DNA of 38,150 bases from Lentibacter sp. (GTDB lineage Bacteria; Pseudomonadota; Alphaproteobacteria; Rhodobacterales; Rhodobacteraceae), in contig JADGEJ010000034.1 in assembly GCA_016744435.1 (NCBI GenBank), positions 1 through 38,150 of the forward strand, in the 5' to 3' direction. Below the pieces are notes generated by a model. That model did not search any database. It was not told the origin of the DNA and saw only the letters and a program-made list of their open reading frames with translations. The position numbers and the translations under genes were made by a program. Shown piece after piece: positions 25,377 to 33,072 of the stretch; the stretch's first letter is position 1; every line of letters starts with the position of its first letter.

Positions 25377-26807
25377 ATGAAACTGAACCTTATTTCTGGT
25401 GAGTGGCTGGCTGGACCCGATCATGTGTCAAACCTAAACCCTGCCGATACTTCTGATGTGATTGGCCTCTATACACGGGCCTCTGTGGAGCAGGTTGACC
25501 TCGCGGTTTGCGCGGCAAATTCGGCTAGCTCAGCTTGGGCGAAAGCCAGTCCGCAAGTGCGCTCGGACTTGCTGGAAAGCGTGGCGCAGGCGTTATTTGC
25601 ACGAAAAGATGAGCTGGGCCGCATTCTGGCGCGCGAAGAAGGGAAAACGCTCGCTGAAGCCGTCGGCGAGACCATGCGCGCAGCGCAGATATTCCGGTTC
25701 TTCGCGGGCGAAGCGATCCGCGTTGCAGGGGATGCGATTGCATCGGTGCGCCCTGATGTCGACGTCAATGTGATCAGACAGGCCGCTGGGGTTGTTGGCT
25801 TGATCACCCCATGGAATTTCCCGATCGCGATTCCGGCGTGGAAAATCGCGCCTGCATTGGCTTATGGCAACTCAGTGGTGTTCAAGCCTGCCGATCTGAC
25901 CCCCGGCTCGGCGCATCTTCTGGCCGAGATCATCCATCAAGCCGGATGCCCTTCCGGGGTGTTCAATTTGGTGATGGGCCGAGGCTCGGTAGTTGGCGAT
26001 GCGATTGTTGGCCACCCATTGGTTGATGCGGTATCCTTCACCGGATCAGCCCCTGTTGGCCGCGCAATGGCAGTGCAGGCGGCGCAAGGCATGAAAAAAG
26101 TGCAGCTCGAAATGGGCGGCAAGAACCCAATGGTGATTCTGGATGATGCCGATCTTGATATTGCAGTTCCAGCGGTTTTGAACGGCGCGTTTTACTCCAC
26201 AGGTCAGCGCTGCACTGCATCCTCCCGGATCATTGTGCAGGCGGGTGTCCATGACGCATTCGTGGCGCGGCTGGCGGCAGAAACCAAGGCGCTGAAAATC
26301 GGCAACCCGCTGGATGCGTCGGTTCAGGTTGGGCCTGTGGTTTCTGAAAAGCAGCTGATGAACAACTTAGATTACGTTGAAATCGCGCGTGCCGAGGGTG
26401 CAGACGTGATCGGTGGCGAACGCTTGAACCGCGAGACTGAGGGCTATTTTCAAGCGCCTGCTTTATTCGTGGGCGCCACCAACCAGATGCGCAGCAGCCG
26501 CGAGGAAATCTTTGGGCCTTGCGCGTCGATTATCAAAGTCGGAGATTTTGACGAGGCGCTATCGGTTGCGAACGACACTGAGTTTGGACTGTCGGCCGGC
26601 ATATGCACCGCCAGTTTGAAACATGCTCGTGCGTTCAGGCAGGAGGCACAGGCGGGGATGGTGATGGTCAACCTTCCAACCGCTGGCGTAGATTACCATG
26701 TGCCATTCGGCGGCACAAAAGGCTCATCAATCGGATCACGCGAGCAAGGACGCTATGCGGCTGAGTTCTACACAACAGTGAAAACTGCCTATAGTTTTGC
26801 GGGATAA
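25377..26807 (+). CDS. NAD(P)+-dependent aldehyde dehydrogenase (semialdehyde type)
   Basis: A 476-residue aldehyde dehydrogenase: PWNFPIAIPAWKIAPAL and KPADLTPGS form the cofactor pocket, QLEMGGKNPM holds the general-base Glu, and GQRCTASSR the nucleophile Cys279. The C-terminus (PFGGTKGSS then SREQGRYAAEFYTTVKT) is of the kind seen in the ycbD-like alpha-ketoglutarate semialdehyde dehydrogenases rather than classical GabD. In this context the natural job is oxidation of glutarate semialdehyde to glutarate (a DavD role), or succinate semialdehyde; a 2-oxoglutarate semialdehyde role is also possible. AAAGGAG ends six bases before the ATG at 25377; a GTG at 25371 overlaps that site and was rejected. 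Confidence 0.88.
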   Translation: MKLNLISGEWLAGPDHVSNLNPADTSDVIGLYTRASVEQVDLAVCAANSASSAWAKASPQVRSDLLESVAQALFARKDELGRILAREEGKTLAEAVGETMRAAQIFRFFAGEAIRVAGDAIASVRPDVDVNVIRQAAGVVGLITPWNFPIAIPAWKIAPALAYGNSVVFKPADLTPGSAHLLAEIIHQAGCPSGVFNLVMGRGSVVGDAIVGHPLVDAVSFTGSAPVGRAMAVQAAQGMKKVQLEMGGKNPMVILDDADLDIAVPAVLNGAFYSTGQRCTASSRIIVQAGVHDAFVARLAAETKALKIGNPLDASVQVGPVVSEKQLMNNLDYVEIARAEGADVIGGERLNRETEGYFQAPALFVGATNQMRSSREEIFGPCASIIKVGDFDEALSVANDTEFGLSAGICTASLKHARAFRQEAQAGMVMVNLPTAGVDYHVPFGGTKGSSIGSREQGRYAAEFYTTVKTAYSFAG

Positions 26808-26879
26808 GCCGCCGCACGACCAGCAAGTTATTGCAGTTCTACAGCAAAGCCTCGTTTGGCTTTGGTCTTACCGCAAGGA

Positions 26880-26922
26880 GCTGCCCCTTGATAACCACTC
26901 ATAGGGTTATACTAGGGGCAGC
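26880..26922. other. Large imperfect inverted repeat between convergent genes
   Basis: GCTGCCCC (26880-26887) and the following ATAACC (26891-26896) pair with GGTTAT (26905-26910) and GGGGCAGC (26915-26922), leaving a small asymmetric bulge between the two stem parts. The right position for a shared terminator of the aldehyde dehydrogenase and Rieske genes, but there is no T run on either side, so a protein site or a Rho-independent variant remains possible. Confidence 0.6.
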
Positions 26923-26935
26923 GTCGGTATGAGAC

Positions 26936-28090
26936 TCAAGCTGTCAAACGCCCTTCAAGCGCATCGTGAATTGCCTTGGTTCCAAGGTGTAGGCCGATCT
27001 CATAACGGCCAAACAAAAATTCGGTGTTTGCCCCCGTGCTCAGACCTTTCTGGGTGTTCTCACCAATCTCGAAATCCTCATTAAAGACAGTGCGGATCAC
27101 ATCGTAGTTCTTTTCCCAATAACGCTCGGCTTTTTCAGTCTTGGGTGCTTCCGGGACCAGCATCATGCATTTGAAAATGCAGGTGTCCACGCCCGTCGGA
27201 ATGACTGTGTGGATGTAAACATGATCCGTCATCACCTGCACATAATTGCAAGGGAAAATATAGTTCTGCGTCATGAAGTAGGGGCGAGGATCCCAATCTT
27301 CCGGCGCTTTGTCCTTTAGCTCAACCACAGTCGGCAGCGGCACGGAATGGCGCACATGCGGGTAATTGTTAGTCCAGACGCTTTGGTTATCAAGGTAGGC
27401 GGCACAAGCCGTATGCTCATGTGCTCCACAGAAATGGTAGGATTCTTGGAAGCCCTCAAGTGCGAGATGCCAGTTCATCTTTCGGTCAAGAGACCATGCT
27501 TTAAACACTGTGTGGTTCTCTAGGCCCAGCCCACTAAGTTGCTCGGCCATTGGTGCGATCCATGCATCGATATCTAGCGGCTCATCGTCAGCCGACGGGC
27601 GCACCCAGATCAGGCCAAACCGCTCGAACGCGGGCAGCTCAACCAGCCCCAGCGCCTTTTTGTCGATGTCGCCAAAACCTGCGGCTTGTGGCAATCCGCG
27701 CAGGTTTCCGTTCAGGTCGTATGTCCACTTGTGGTAAGGGCAAGAGAACGTCTTGGATTTCCCACATTCACTTTCGGTCAAACGCGCGCCGCGGTGGCGG
27801 CAAACGTTCATGAAGGCTTTGACCACGCCATCGTTGTTACGCGTGATCAGGATAGGAACGCCCAACTCATCATTCGTGAAGTAAGAGGCAGGCTCGGGCA
27901 ATTGCTCGGAATGCCCCATAATGACTGGAAATTTGCGAAACAGAATTTCGACTTCTTTGGCCAGCACATCTGGATCAGTATAGGTGGTCACCGGGTTTCG
28001 CATCAACTCGGGCTGCATGTCGGTGGTGCCATCCTCTGTGTGCTGCAGAATGGCTTTGACGATGTCTTTTTCTTCGACACTAATGTTCAT
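26936..28090 (-). CDS. Rieske non-haem iron oxygenase, alpha subunit
   Basis: A 384-residue ring-hydroxylating or demethylating oxygenase alpha subunit. The Rieske [2Fe-2S] ligands are Cys97, His99 (CRHRGARL) and Cys117, His120 (CPYHKW). The catalytic domain has the canonical NWHLALEGFQESYHFCGAH pattern, with the bridging Glu216 and iron ligands His219 and His224; the third ligand is probably Asp339 (NEDFEIGEN). No reductase or ferredoxin gene is adjacent, so electrons come from elsewhere. The substrate is unknown: aromatic, betaine-like and N-heterocyclic compounds are all used by relatives. The ATG at 28090 has GGGAG upstream. It is the last gene of a ligase-flavoenzyme-oxygenase unit, four bases after the preceding gene. 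Confidence 0.88.
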   Translation of the reverse strand: MNISVEEKDIVKAILQHTEDGTTDMQPELMRNPVTTYTDPDVLAKEVEILFRKFPVIMGHSEQLPEPASYFTNDELGVPILITRNNDGVVKAFMNVCRHRGARLTESECGKSKTFSCPYHKWTYDLNGNLRGLPQAAGFGDIDKKALGLVELPAFERFGLIWVRPSADDEPLDIDAWIAPMAEQLSGLGLENHTVFKAWSLDRKMNWHLALEGFQESYHFCGAHEHTACAAYLDNQSVWTNNYPHVRHSVPLPTVVELKDKAPEDWDPRPYFMTQNYIFPCNYVQVMTDHVYIHTVIPTGVDTCIFKCMMLVPEAPKTEKAERYWEKNYDVIRTVFNEDFEIGENTQKGLSTGANTEFLFGRYEIGLHLGTKAIHDALEGRLTA

Positions 28091-28094
28091 AATC

Positions 28095-29072
28095 TTATAC
28101 TCCCTCTTCATTTTTTGGTGCCGGTAGATATCGGCTGCCCTTACACTGGTCAGCCACGGCTTGACGGTACTCTTGCCTTAATGTGGCGACAACCTCCGCG
28201 ATGCTTTCAGATTTAGTGATACCACCGACGCCCTGCCCCGCGCTCCAGACATGCTTCCATGCCTTTGAGCCGGCGTGCATGTCACCTGAAAAGTCAAACT
28301 TTACCGCTTTGGCCATGTCCTCGATCGGAATTCCCGCGGCTTCAACGCTTGCGCGCATCCAGTTGCCCAACGCGCCGGTTATGGCGCGTGAAGCGATCAG
28401 GTCTTCCATCGCGCTTTCCCAGACCATCTCGCGGTAAGCTTGCGGAATCATGGTTTCGCGCGCGGCCAGAAATCGTGTGCCAAGATAAGCAAAATCAACG
28501 CCAAGGTTTTCAACGGCTCGAATAGCGCGGCCCGTCCCGATGCCACCCCCTACGATCAATGGTCCGTCAAAAAAACCGCGGACCTCTTCGATAAACGGCA
28601 GCATCGCATATTCACCCGTATGGCCGCCCGCACCGGCACAGACCAACACGAGGCCATCCGCCCCTTTGTCGAGCGCTTTGCGCGCGAACCTAGGAGACGT
28701 CACATCAGCAAAGACCAAGCCGCCGTACTGGTGCACTTGCTCAGTGACACGGTGCGGCCCCCCCAAAGCAGTGATCACCAAATTGGGTTGAAACTCCTCT
28801 ACCAGCGCGATTTCATCGTCAAAGCGGCCATAGCTGGAATGCGTGATCATGTTCATGGCCCAAGGTGCGTCATCCGGTCCGACACGGCTGGTGATCTGGG
28901 TTAGCCAGCTGCGCAAATCATCAGTGGTGCGGGCGTTAGGGCCGGGAAACGAGCCCATGACGCCCGCTTTGCAAGCCGCTACCACCGTCTCGGGATTTGA
29001 AACAAGAAACATCGGCGCAGCGATGGCGGGCAACACCATCGCTGATTTAAGTTCATCTACTTTAGTGTTCAT
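28095..29072 (-). CDS. Nitronate monooxygenase-like flavin oxidoreductase
   Basis: A 325-residue FMN-dependent TIM-barrel protein of the NMO / 2-nitropropane dioxygenase family. VLPAIAAPMFLVSNPETV, FADVTSPRFARKAL, GADGLVLVCAGAGGHTG, VGGGIGTGRAI and FAYLGTRFLA are the standard family segments, and GQGVGGI lies near the C-terminus. Many family members are not true nitronate oxidases; some act as NADH:quinone reductases or as enoyl reductases. Here it lies between the acyl-CoA ligase (23 bases upstream) and the Rieske oxygenase (4 bases downstream), so a role in the same catabolic route is likely, but the reaction is unknown. Confidence 0.85.
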   Translation of the reverse strand: MNTKVDELKSAMVLPAIAAPMFLVSNPETVVAACKAGVMGSFPGPNARTTDDLRSWLTQITSRVGPDDAPWAMNMITHSSYGRFDDEIALVEEFQPNLVITALGGPHRVTEQVHQYGGLVFADVTSPRFARKALDKGADGLVLVCAGAGGHTGEYAMLPFIEEVRGFFDGPLIVGGGIGTGRAIRAVENLGVDFAYLGTRFLAARETMIPQAYREMVWESAMEDLIASRAITGALGNWMRASVEAAGIPIEDMAKAVKFDFSGDMHAGSKAWKHVWSAGQGVGGITKSESIAEVVATLRQEYRQAVADQCKGSRYLPAPKNEEGV

Positions 29073-29095
29073 AGATCAGCCTTTCCGGGGCGAGT

Positions 29096-30565
29096 TCAGG
29101 CATCAGCCCGCAGACTATTTTGCAAAGACGTTCGGTCTACCTTGCCTGCCGGGGTCAGCGGCATTTCTGGCAAAATGATCACCTCTGCAGGCATTTTGTA
29201 GCCGATCAGATTGTCTTTGCAAAAAGACAATATACCGGCTTCATCCGCCGCCGTACGCAGCGTGACAAAGGCCACCGGAACTTCGCCTGAGCGAGAGTGA
29301 ATACGGCTGACCACACAGGAAGCTGATATGGCGGGGTGGGCCAACAGCAACTCTTCGAGCTCACGTGGAAAAACGTTGAAGCCACTGACAAATATCACAT
29401 TCTTCTTGCGATCCGTAATGGTAAGGAACCCTTCTGCATCTAGCGTGCCAATGTCGCCCGTGTAGACAAACCCGTGTCTTAAAGCGATCGCGGTTTCCTC
29501 TGGGCTGCAGGTGTATCCAGCCATCATATGTGGCCCCTTAATGCGGATTTCTCCTGCTTCGCCAGTGCCAAGCACGGTGTCTCCCGTCTCAAGATCAACG
29601 ATTTCGACCGTAGTATCTGGCACCGGCTTGCCCGCAGAGCCTAGCAGCACGCCATGCGCCTCAGTATTGATCGTGATCGGGGCGATCTCGGTCATCCCGT
29701 AGCCTTCGTAAATCTTGAGGCCAGTCGCCGCTTCCCAGCGTTTGTGGACATCCAGCGGGAAAGGTGCCCCGCCACCGGGGCAGATACGAAGCTCTGGAAA
29801 CCGAGCGTCGGCAAATTTGGCCGAAGACATAACGGCCTGATATATTGCAGGCGGCCCGCCACCAAAAATAGTCACGCCTTCACTTGCCAGCAGGTCCACG
29901 ATCAGATCCGGCTGGAACCGCTCGGGTATGACAACAGAACCTGCCCGAATAATCGGATTGGCCAGCCCCATCAGAAAGCCGTAAATATGAGTAAAGGGCG
30001 CAACAGGCAGCCAGACCTCATCCGCCCGCGTTCGCCAGCCCCAATCGCCTCGTTCCATCGTTGCGATGACGGCGGCGTTTGTGTGCGGAACCTGCTTTGG
30101 CAAACCGGTTGTCCCACCTGAATACATGATGGCGGCAATGTCATCAGCCGTACTGGGGTCGGTCAACTCGGCGAGTTCGGCAGGTTTGAGCAAGCTCTCA
30201 ACCAGCGCATCGTTGAGGATGCGCGTGCGGCCTGTTGAGTGCTCATGGTCCGACAGGGTAACCACGGCACCCAGATCATCGAGCAGCTTGGAAATTGTTG
30301 CAGGCGGGTTGCCATGGTTGATCAACGCAGGCGTTCCACCGGCAAACAAAGTCGCAAAATAGGCGATCAGAAAAGCCGTAGAGTTGGGTAGGATCAACGC
30401 AACAGAGCGCCCTTGCACATCCGCGCGCAGCTCATCGGCAAGCGACTGAATAGCACCCGCCGCCTGACCATAAGTCAGCGTGCCCGTGCTCCCTTTACAG
30501 TATATCGCATCAGGGTTGCGTTCTGCCGCAACTTTGAAGGCGCTTGCGATGGTCTGCGCCTCCAT
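29096..30565 (-). CDS. AMP-dependent acyl-CoA synthetase/ligase
   Basis: An ANL-superfamily ligase of 489 residues, activating a carboxylic acid as acyl-AMP and then as the CoA thioester. The ATP P-loop is MYSGGTTGLPKQVPHT, followed by APFTHIYGF, the adenine motif YEGYGMTEIAP, VYTGDIG with the ribose-binding Asp, the hinge DRKKNVIFVSGFNVFPREL and the catalytic Lys in LTPAGKVDR. It most resembles medium-chain or aromatic acid ligases; the substrate is unknown. First gene of the minus-strand unit ending with the Rieske gene. A TTG at 30598 would add 11 residues and has an AGAGAG tract upstream; the ATG at 30565 is preferred only for codon type, so the start is uncertain. Confidence 0.85.
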   Translation of the reverse strand: MEAQTIASAFKVAAERNPDAIYCKGSTGTLTYGQAAGAIQSLADELRADVQGRSVALILPNSTAFLIAYFATLFAGGTPALINHGNPPATISKLLDDLGAVVTLSDHEHSTGRTRILNDALVESLLKPAELAELTDPSTADDIAAIMYSGGTTGLPKQVPHTNAAVIATMERGDWGWRTRADEVWLPVAPFTHIYGFLMGLANPIIRAGSVVIPERFQPDLIVDLLASEGVTIFGGGPPAIYQAVMSSAKFADARFPELRICPGGGAPFPLDVHKRWEAATGLKIYEGYGMTEIAPITINTEAHGVLLGSAGKPVPDTTVEIVDLETGDTVLGTGEAGEIRIKGPHMMAGYTCSPEETAIALRHGFVYTGDIGTLDAEGFLTITDRKKNVIFVSGFNVFPRELEELLLAHPAISASCVVSRIHSRSGEVPVAFVTLRTAADEAGILSFCKDNLIGYKMPAEVIILPEMPLTPAGKVDRTSLQNSLRADA

Positions 30566-30634
30566 TTTCCAACCGTCAGGAGCGTGTTTCTCAGTCAAAG
30601 CTTAGTCTCTCTCTTCTGTCGCTGTATCTGTGGC

Positions 30635-30694
30635 CGATCAAATTCAAGTTGATCGTGCCAACCATACTATAACGCGGCTGGTTGGCATGTCATC
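30635..30694 (-). promoter_or_regulatory. Predicted promoter with two operator palindromes
   Basis: On the minus strand GATGAC (30689-30694), 17 bases, TATAGT (30666-30671) form a plausible promoter for the ligase-NMO-Rieske unit. Two perfect inverted repeats overlap it: TGCCAACCA (30656-30664) with TGGTTGGCA (30679-30687), bracketing the -10, and CGATCAA (30635-30641) with TTGATCG (30649-30655) just downstream of the expected start site. Regulators are not encoded inside the window next to it. Confidence 0.6.
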
Positions 30695-30780
30695 CAAACT
30701 GTAGATGCCACGTTAAACATGCACTCAACAGCACGTCTGTGCCATCCTGAAACACTTTTGAAGAACTTGCAAAACCCACG

Positions 30781-30808
30781 TAAAAAGGTGCCCCGCTTTC
30801 GGGACACC
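30781..30808 (-). terminator. Intrinsic terminator of the hyu-liv operon
   Basis: On the minus strand GGTGTCCCG and CGGGGCACC (arms 30800-30808 and 30787-30795, one G-U pair) close on a four-base loop and are followed by TTTTTA. It lies 23 bases past the livK stop, ending that transcript before the ligase promoter region begins. Confidence 0.88.
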
Positions 30809-30831
30809 AAATTCACTTACGACTTGAATAT

Positions 30832-32001
30832 CTACTTCAACAATACATCCAGCGGCACAGGCTCGCTTATGGTGAAGCTGCCAATCACCCCAGGCTTCCC
30901 ACCGGTGATTTCAACGATCTGCATTTCAGCGGTGTTCTGGTGGTGGATTGTGTCTGAGAAACTACGGGGGCCAAATGTTGTTGGCTCGTTGTCCATTTTC
31001 TCAAGCTCGGCGGTTACCGCGGACGCTTCAACTGTTCCGGCACGCTCAACAGCCTTGGCCCAGAGATCAATCAGCAGATAGCCCGGATATACGTAAGTGC
31101 TTGATGGGCCAGCGCCTGTTGCCGCTTCATACGCATCGCGGAACTCATTTACGGCAGGGCGCGTGTCGTCACCATAGATAGAGCCCTGAACCGGAACGAT
31201 GAAGTTCGTCAGATCAGGCGTTGCATCCAGCCAGTAAGAACCATCTACAGCAGATCCGTTCAGGATTGTTGAATTGATACCAGCCGCCCGAATCTGACGC
31301 ACAGCAGACGCCGCGCCCGGAATGTATGAGCAAAGCATGATCACATCAGGCTCTTTATCAAGGCTTTTGATCCGCGTGATTTGGCTGGCAATAGAAGCGT
31401 CGCCGTTCAGGAAGGTATCACGGCCAACAATCTCGCCGCCTGCTTTGGGGAACATCCAGTCGTAACCCGTACAGATGCCTTTGTTGTACTCAATCGTTGT
31501 ATCAAGCAGCACATAGCCCGTCGTGGCTTTCCGTTCTTTGACAGCCCACTCAGCCACTGTTGCGCCTTGAACCGCCGCAAGGACAGATGCGGAGAAGCTG
31601 TTGGGGCCAACGCCTTGAATGCCCGCTTTGATGTCTTCAGCACAGAGGAAGAAAGAGTTCAGCCCTTCACCTTCAGCCGCCAAAGCAGCCGGTGCGCCAA
31701 AGTCATAGTCGCAAGACACGATCAGCATGTCTGCACCTTCGTCAACCAGTTGCAGGCCCGCGCTTGCAGACTGTGCTTGGTCGCTCTTGGTGTCGGCTTC
31801 GATCCATTTGATCTGCTTTCCCAAGAGGCCCCCGGCAGCGTTGATCTCGTCAATCCGGATGCGCGCAGCTTCAACAGCCGGGCCATCATAGGCTTGAACC
31901 CAGCCAGACTTGGCGATTGCAAAGCCGATAGTGATGTCATCGGCCATAGCAGCCGTGCCAAGGCTCAAGGCGAGCGTTGTCGCAGTTAAGAAATGTTTCA
32001 T
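30832..32001 (-). CDS. Branched-chain amino acid-type ABC transporter, substrate-binding protein
   Basis: A 389-residue periplasmic binding protein with a clear signal peptide (MKHFLTATTLALSLGTAAMA, cleavage before DDITIG). ITIGFAIAKSGWVQAYDGPAVEAARIRI opens lobe 1 as in LivJ/LivK proteins, and KQIKWIEADTKSDQAQSASA is the usual second segment. Family members bind amino acids, amides, urea or aromatic acids, so the ligand here is open. It is the last gene of the operon, 39 bases after the livM-type permease, with GGAG before the ATG and an intrinsic terminator behind it. The linked hyuBA genes suggest an amide, hydantoin or lactam ligand. Confidence 0.9.
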   Translation of the reverse strand: MKHFLTATTLALSLGTAAMADDITIGFAIAKSGWVQAYDGPAVEAARIRIDEINAAGGLLGKQIKWIEADTKSDQAQSASAGLQLVDEGADMLIVSCDYDFGAPAALAAEGEGLNSFFLCAEDIKAGIQGVGPNSFSASVLAAVQGATVAEWAVKERKATTGYVLLDTTIEYNKGICTGYDWMFPKAGGEIVGRDTFLNGDASIASQITRIKSLDKEPDVIMLCSYIPGAASAVRQIRAAGINSTILNGSAVDGSYWLDATPDLTNFIVPVQGSIYGDDTRPAVNEFRDAYEAATGAGPSSTYVYPGYLLIDLWAKAVERAGTVEASAVTAELEKMDNEPTTFGPRSFSDTIHHQNTAEMQIVEITGGKPGVIGSFTISEPVPLDVLLK

Positions 32002-32040
32002 GGTAATCTCCTCTGTTGGCAGGTTTATATTGTTTTCCCG

Positions 32041-33069
32041 TCAGCGCCCGCCAATGCGCAAACGTAGTTCACGCCCACCGGTTAGCCCGGCGGGGCGTAG
32101 AATGAGGACAAGGATCATAATGACCCCTATAAGGATTTCTTGAGCGCCGGTTGGCAGCGCCAGCGTAGTTTCGCCAAACTCCACACCTCGCTCCATGCGC
32201 ACGAGACTCTCGATCATGATCGAAAGAACCAGAACGCCTGTTACCGCGCCGGTCAGGCTGCCTATTCCGCCCACAACAAGCATGGCGAGCGTGATGAACG
32301 TCACGCCAAGGTAGAAGCTCGAAGGGTTCAGCACGCCCAAAGAATGGCCAAACAAGGCCCCTGCGACACCGGTGAAAAAGGCAGAGACCACCAGGGAAAT
32401 CAGGCGATGGCGGTACATGTTAATCCCGCTGGCTGAGGCCGCAACTTCGTCTTCGCGGCTGGCGCGCAAAGCAAGCCCGGAGGCAGAGCTCGCATACCAA
32501 GCCGCTGCGAGAACCGTGACAGAGGCCCAGCCAAACGTCACCCACTGGTCTGCGTAGCGCGCGAGGCCAACCACTGATGATGTGGCCCCGGTCACGCCTT
32601 CCCAGCTGGAGTAAACCGTGTAGACAATCGCGAGAAAGGCGAATGTCGCGATAGAGGCCGCGATCCCCGTGAGCCGCAAAATGGCAGCACCTGAAACCAG
32701 CGCAACAAAAGCCGCCAGCAAACCAGAGACAACAGCCGCCGGAAGCACGTGCCACTCGGCATTCGCCAGAAAGGGCCAGAGGTCAGGCAAAAACAGCCCC
32801 TTCATCTGCGGCTTTAGCGTTAGCCAAGCAGAGCAATATGCCCCGATCGCCATATAGCCCGCGTGCCCGAAACTCACGACACCGGAGTTTCCGACAAAAA
32901 CCCAGAGACCCACAACAAATGTGACACGGATCATGGTTTGCGCCGCCATGCGCGCCAATGATTTGTCGCCCAGCATTGTTACCAGAAGAGTGAAAACCAG
33001 CAGAATGAGGATCAACAGAACTGGTGTTGACCATGCGCTCAGGCGTTTTTGTTTATGTGTTTGTGCCAT
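32041..33069 (-). CDS. Branched-chain amino acid-type ABC transporter permease (LivM-like)
   Basis: A 342-residue inner-membrane permease with about ten hydrophobic segments. GNSGVVSFGHAGYMAIGAYCSAWL near residue 60 is the LivM signature. SREDEVAASASGINMYRHRLISL in the central cytoplasmic loop is the EAA-like contact with the ATPase, and GGIGSLTGAVTGVLVL lies near the C-terminus, ending in LILRPAGLTGGREL. It pairs with the LivH-like permease three bases upstream to form the membrane channel. Confidence 0.92.
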   Translation of the reverse strand: MAQTHKQKRLSAWSTPVLLILILLVFTLLVTMLGDKSLARMAAQTMIRVTFVVGLWVFVGNSGVVSFGHAGYMAIGAYCSAWLTLKPQMKGLFLPDLWPFLANAEWHVLPAAVVSGLLAAFVALVSGAAILRLTGIAASIATFAFLAIVYTVYSSWEGVTGATSSVVGLARYADQWVTFGWASVTVLAAAWYASSASGLALRASREDEVAASASGINMYRHRLISLVVSAFFTGVAGALFGHSLGVLNPSSFYLGVTFITLAMLVVGGIGSLTGAVTGVLVLSIMIESLVRMERGVEFGETTLALPTGAQEILIGVIMILVLILRPAGLTGGRELRLRIGGR

Positions 33070-33072
33070 GCT

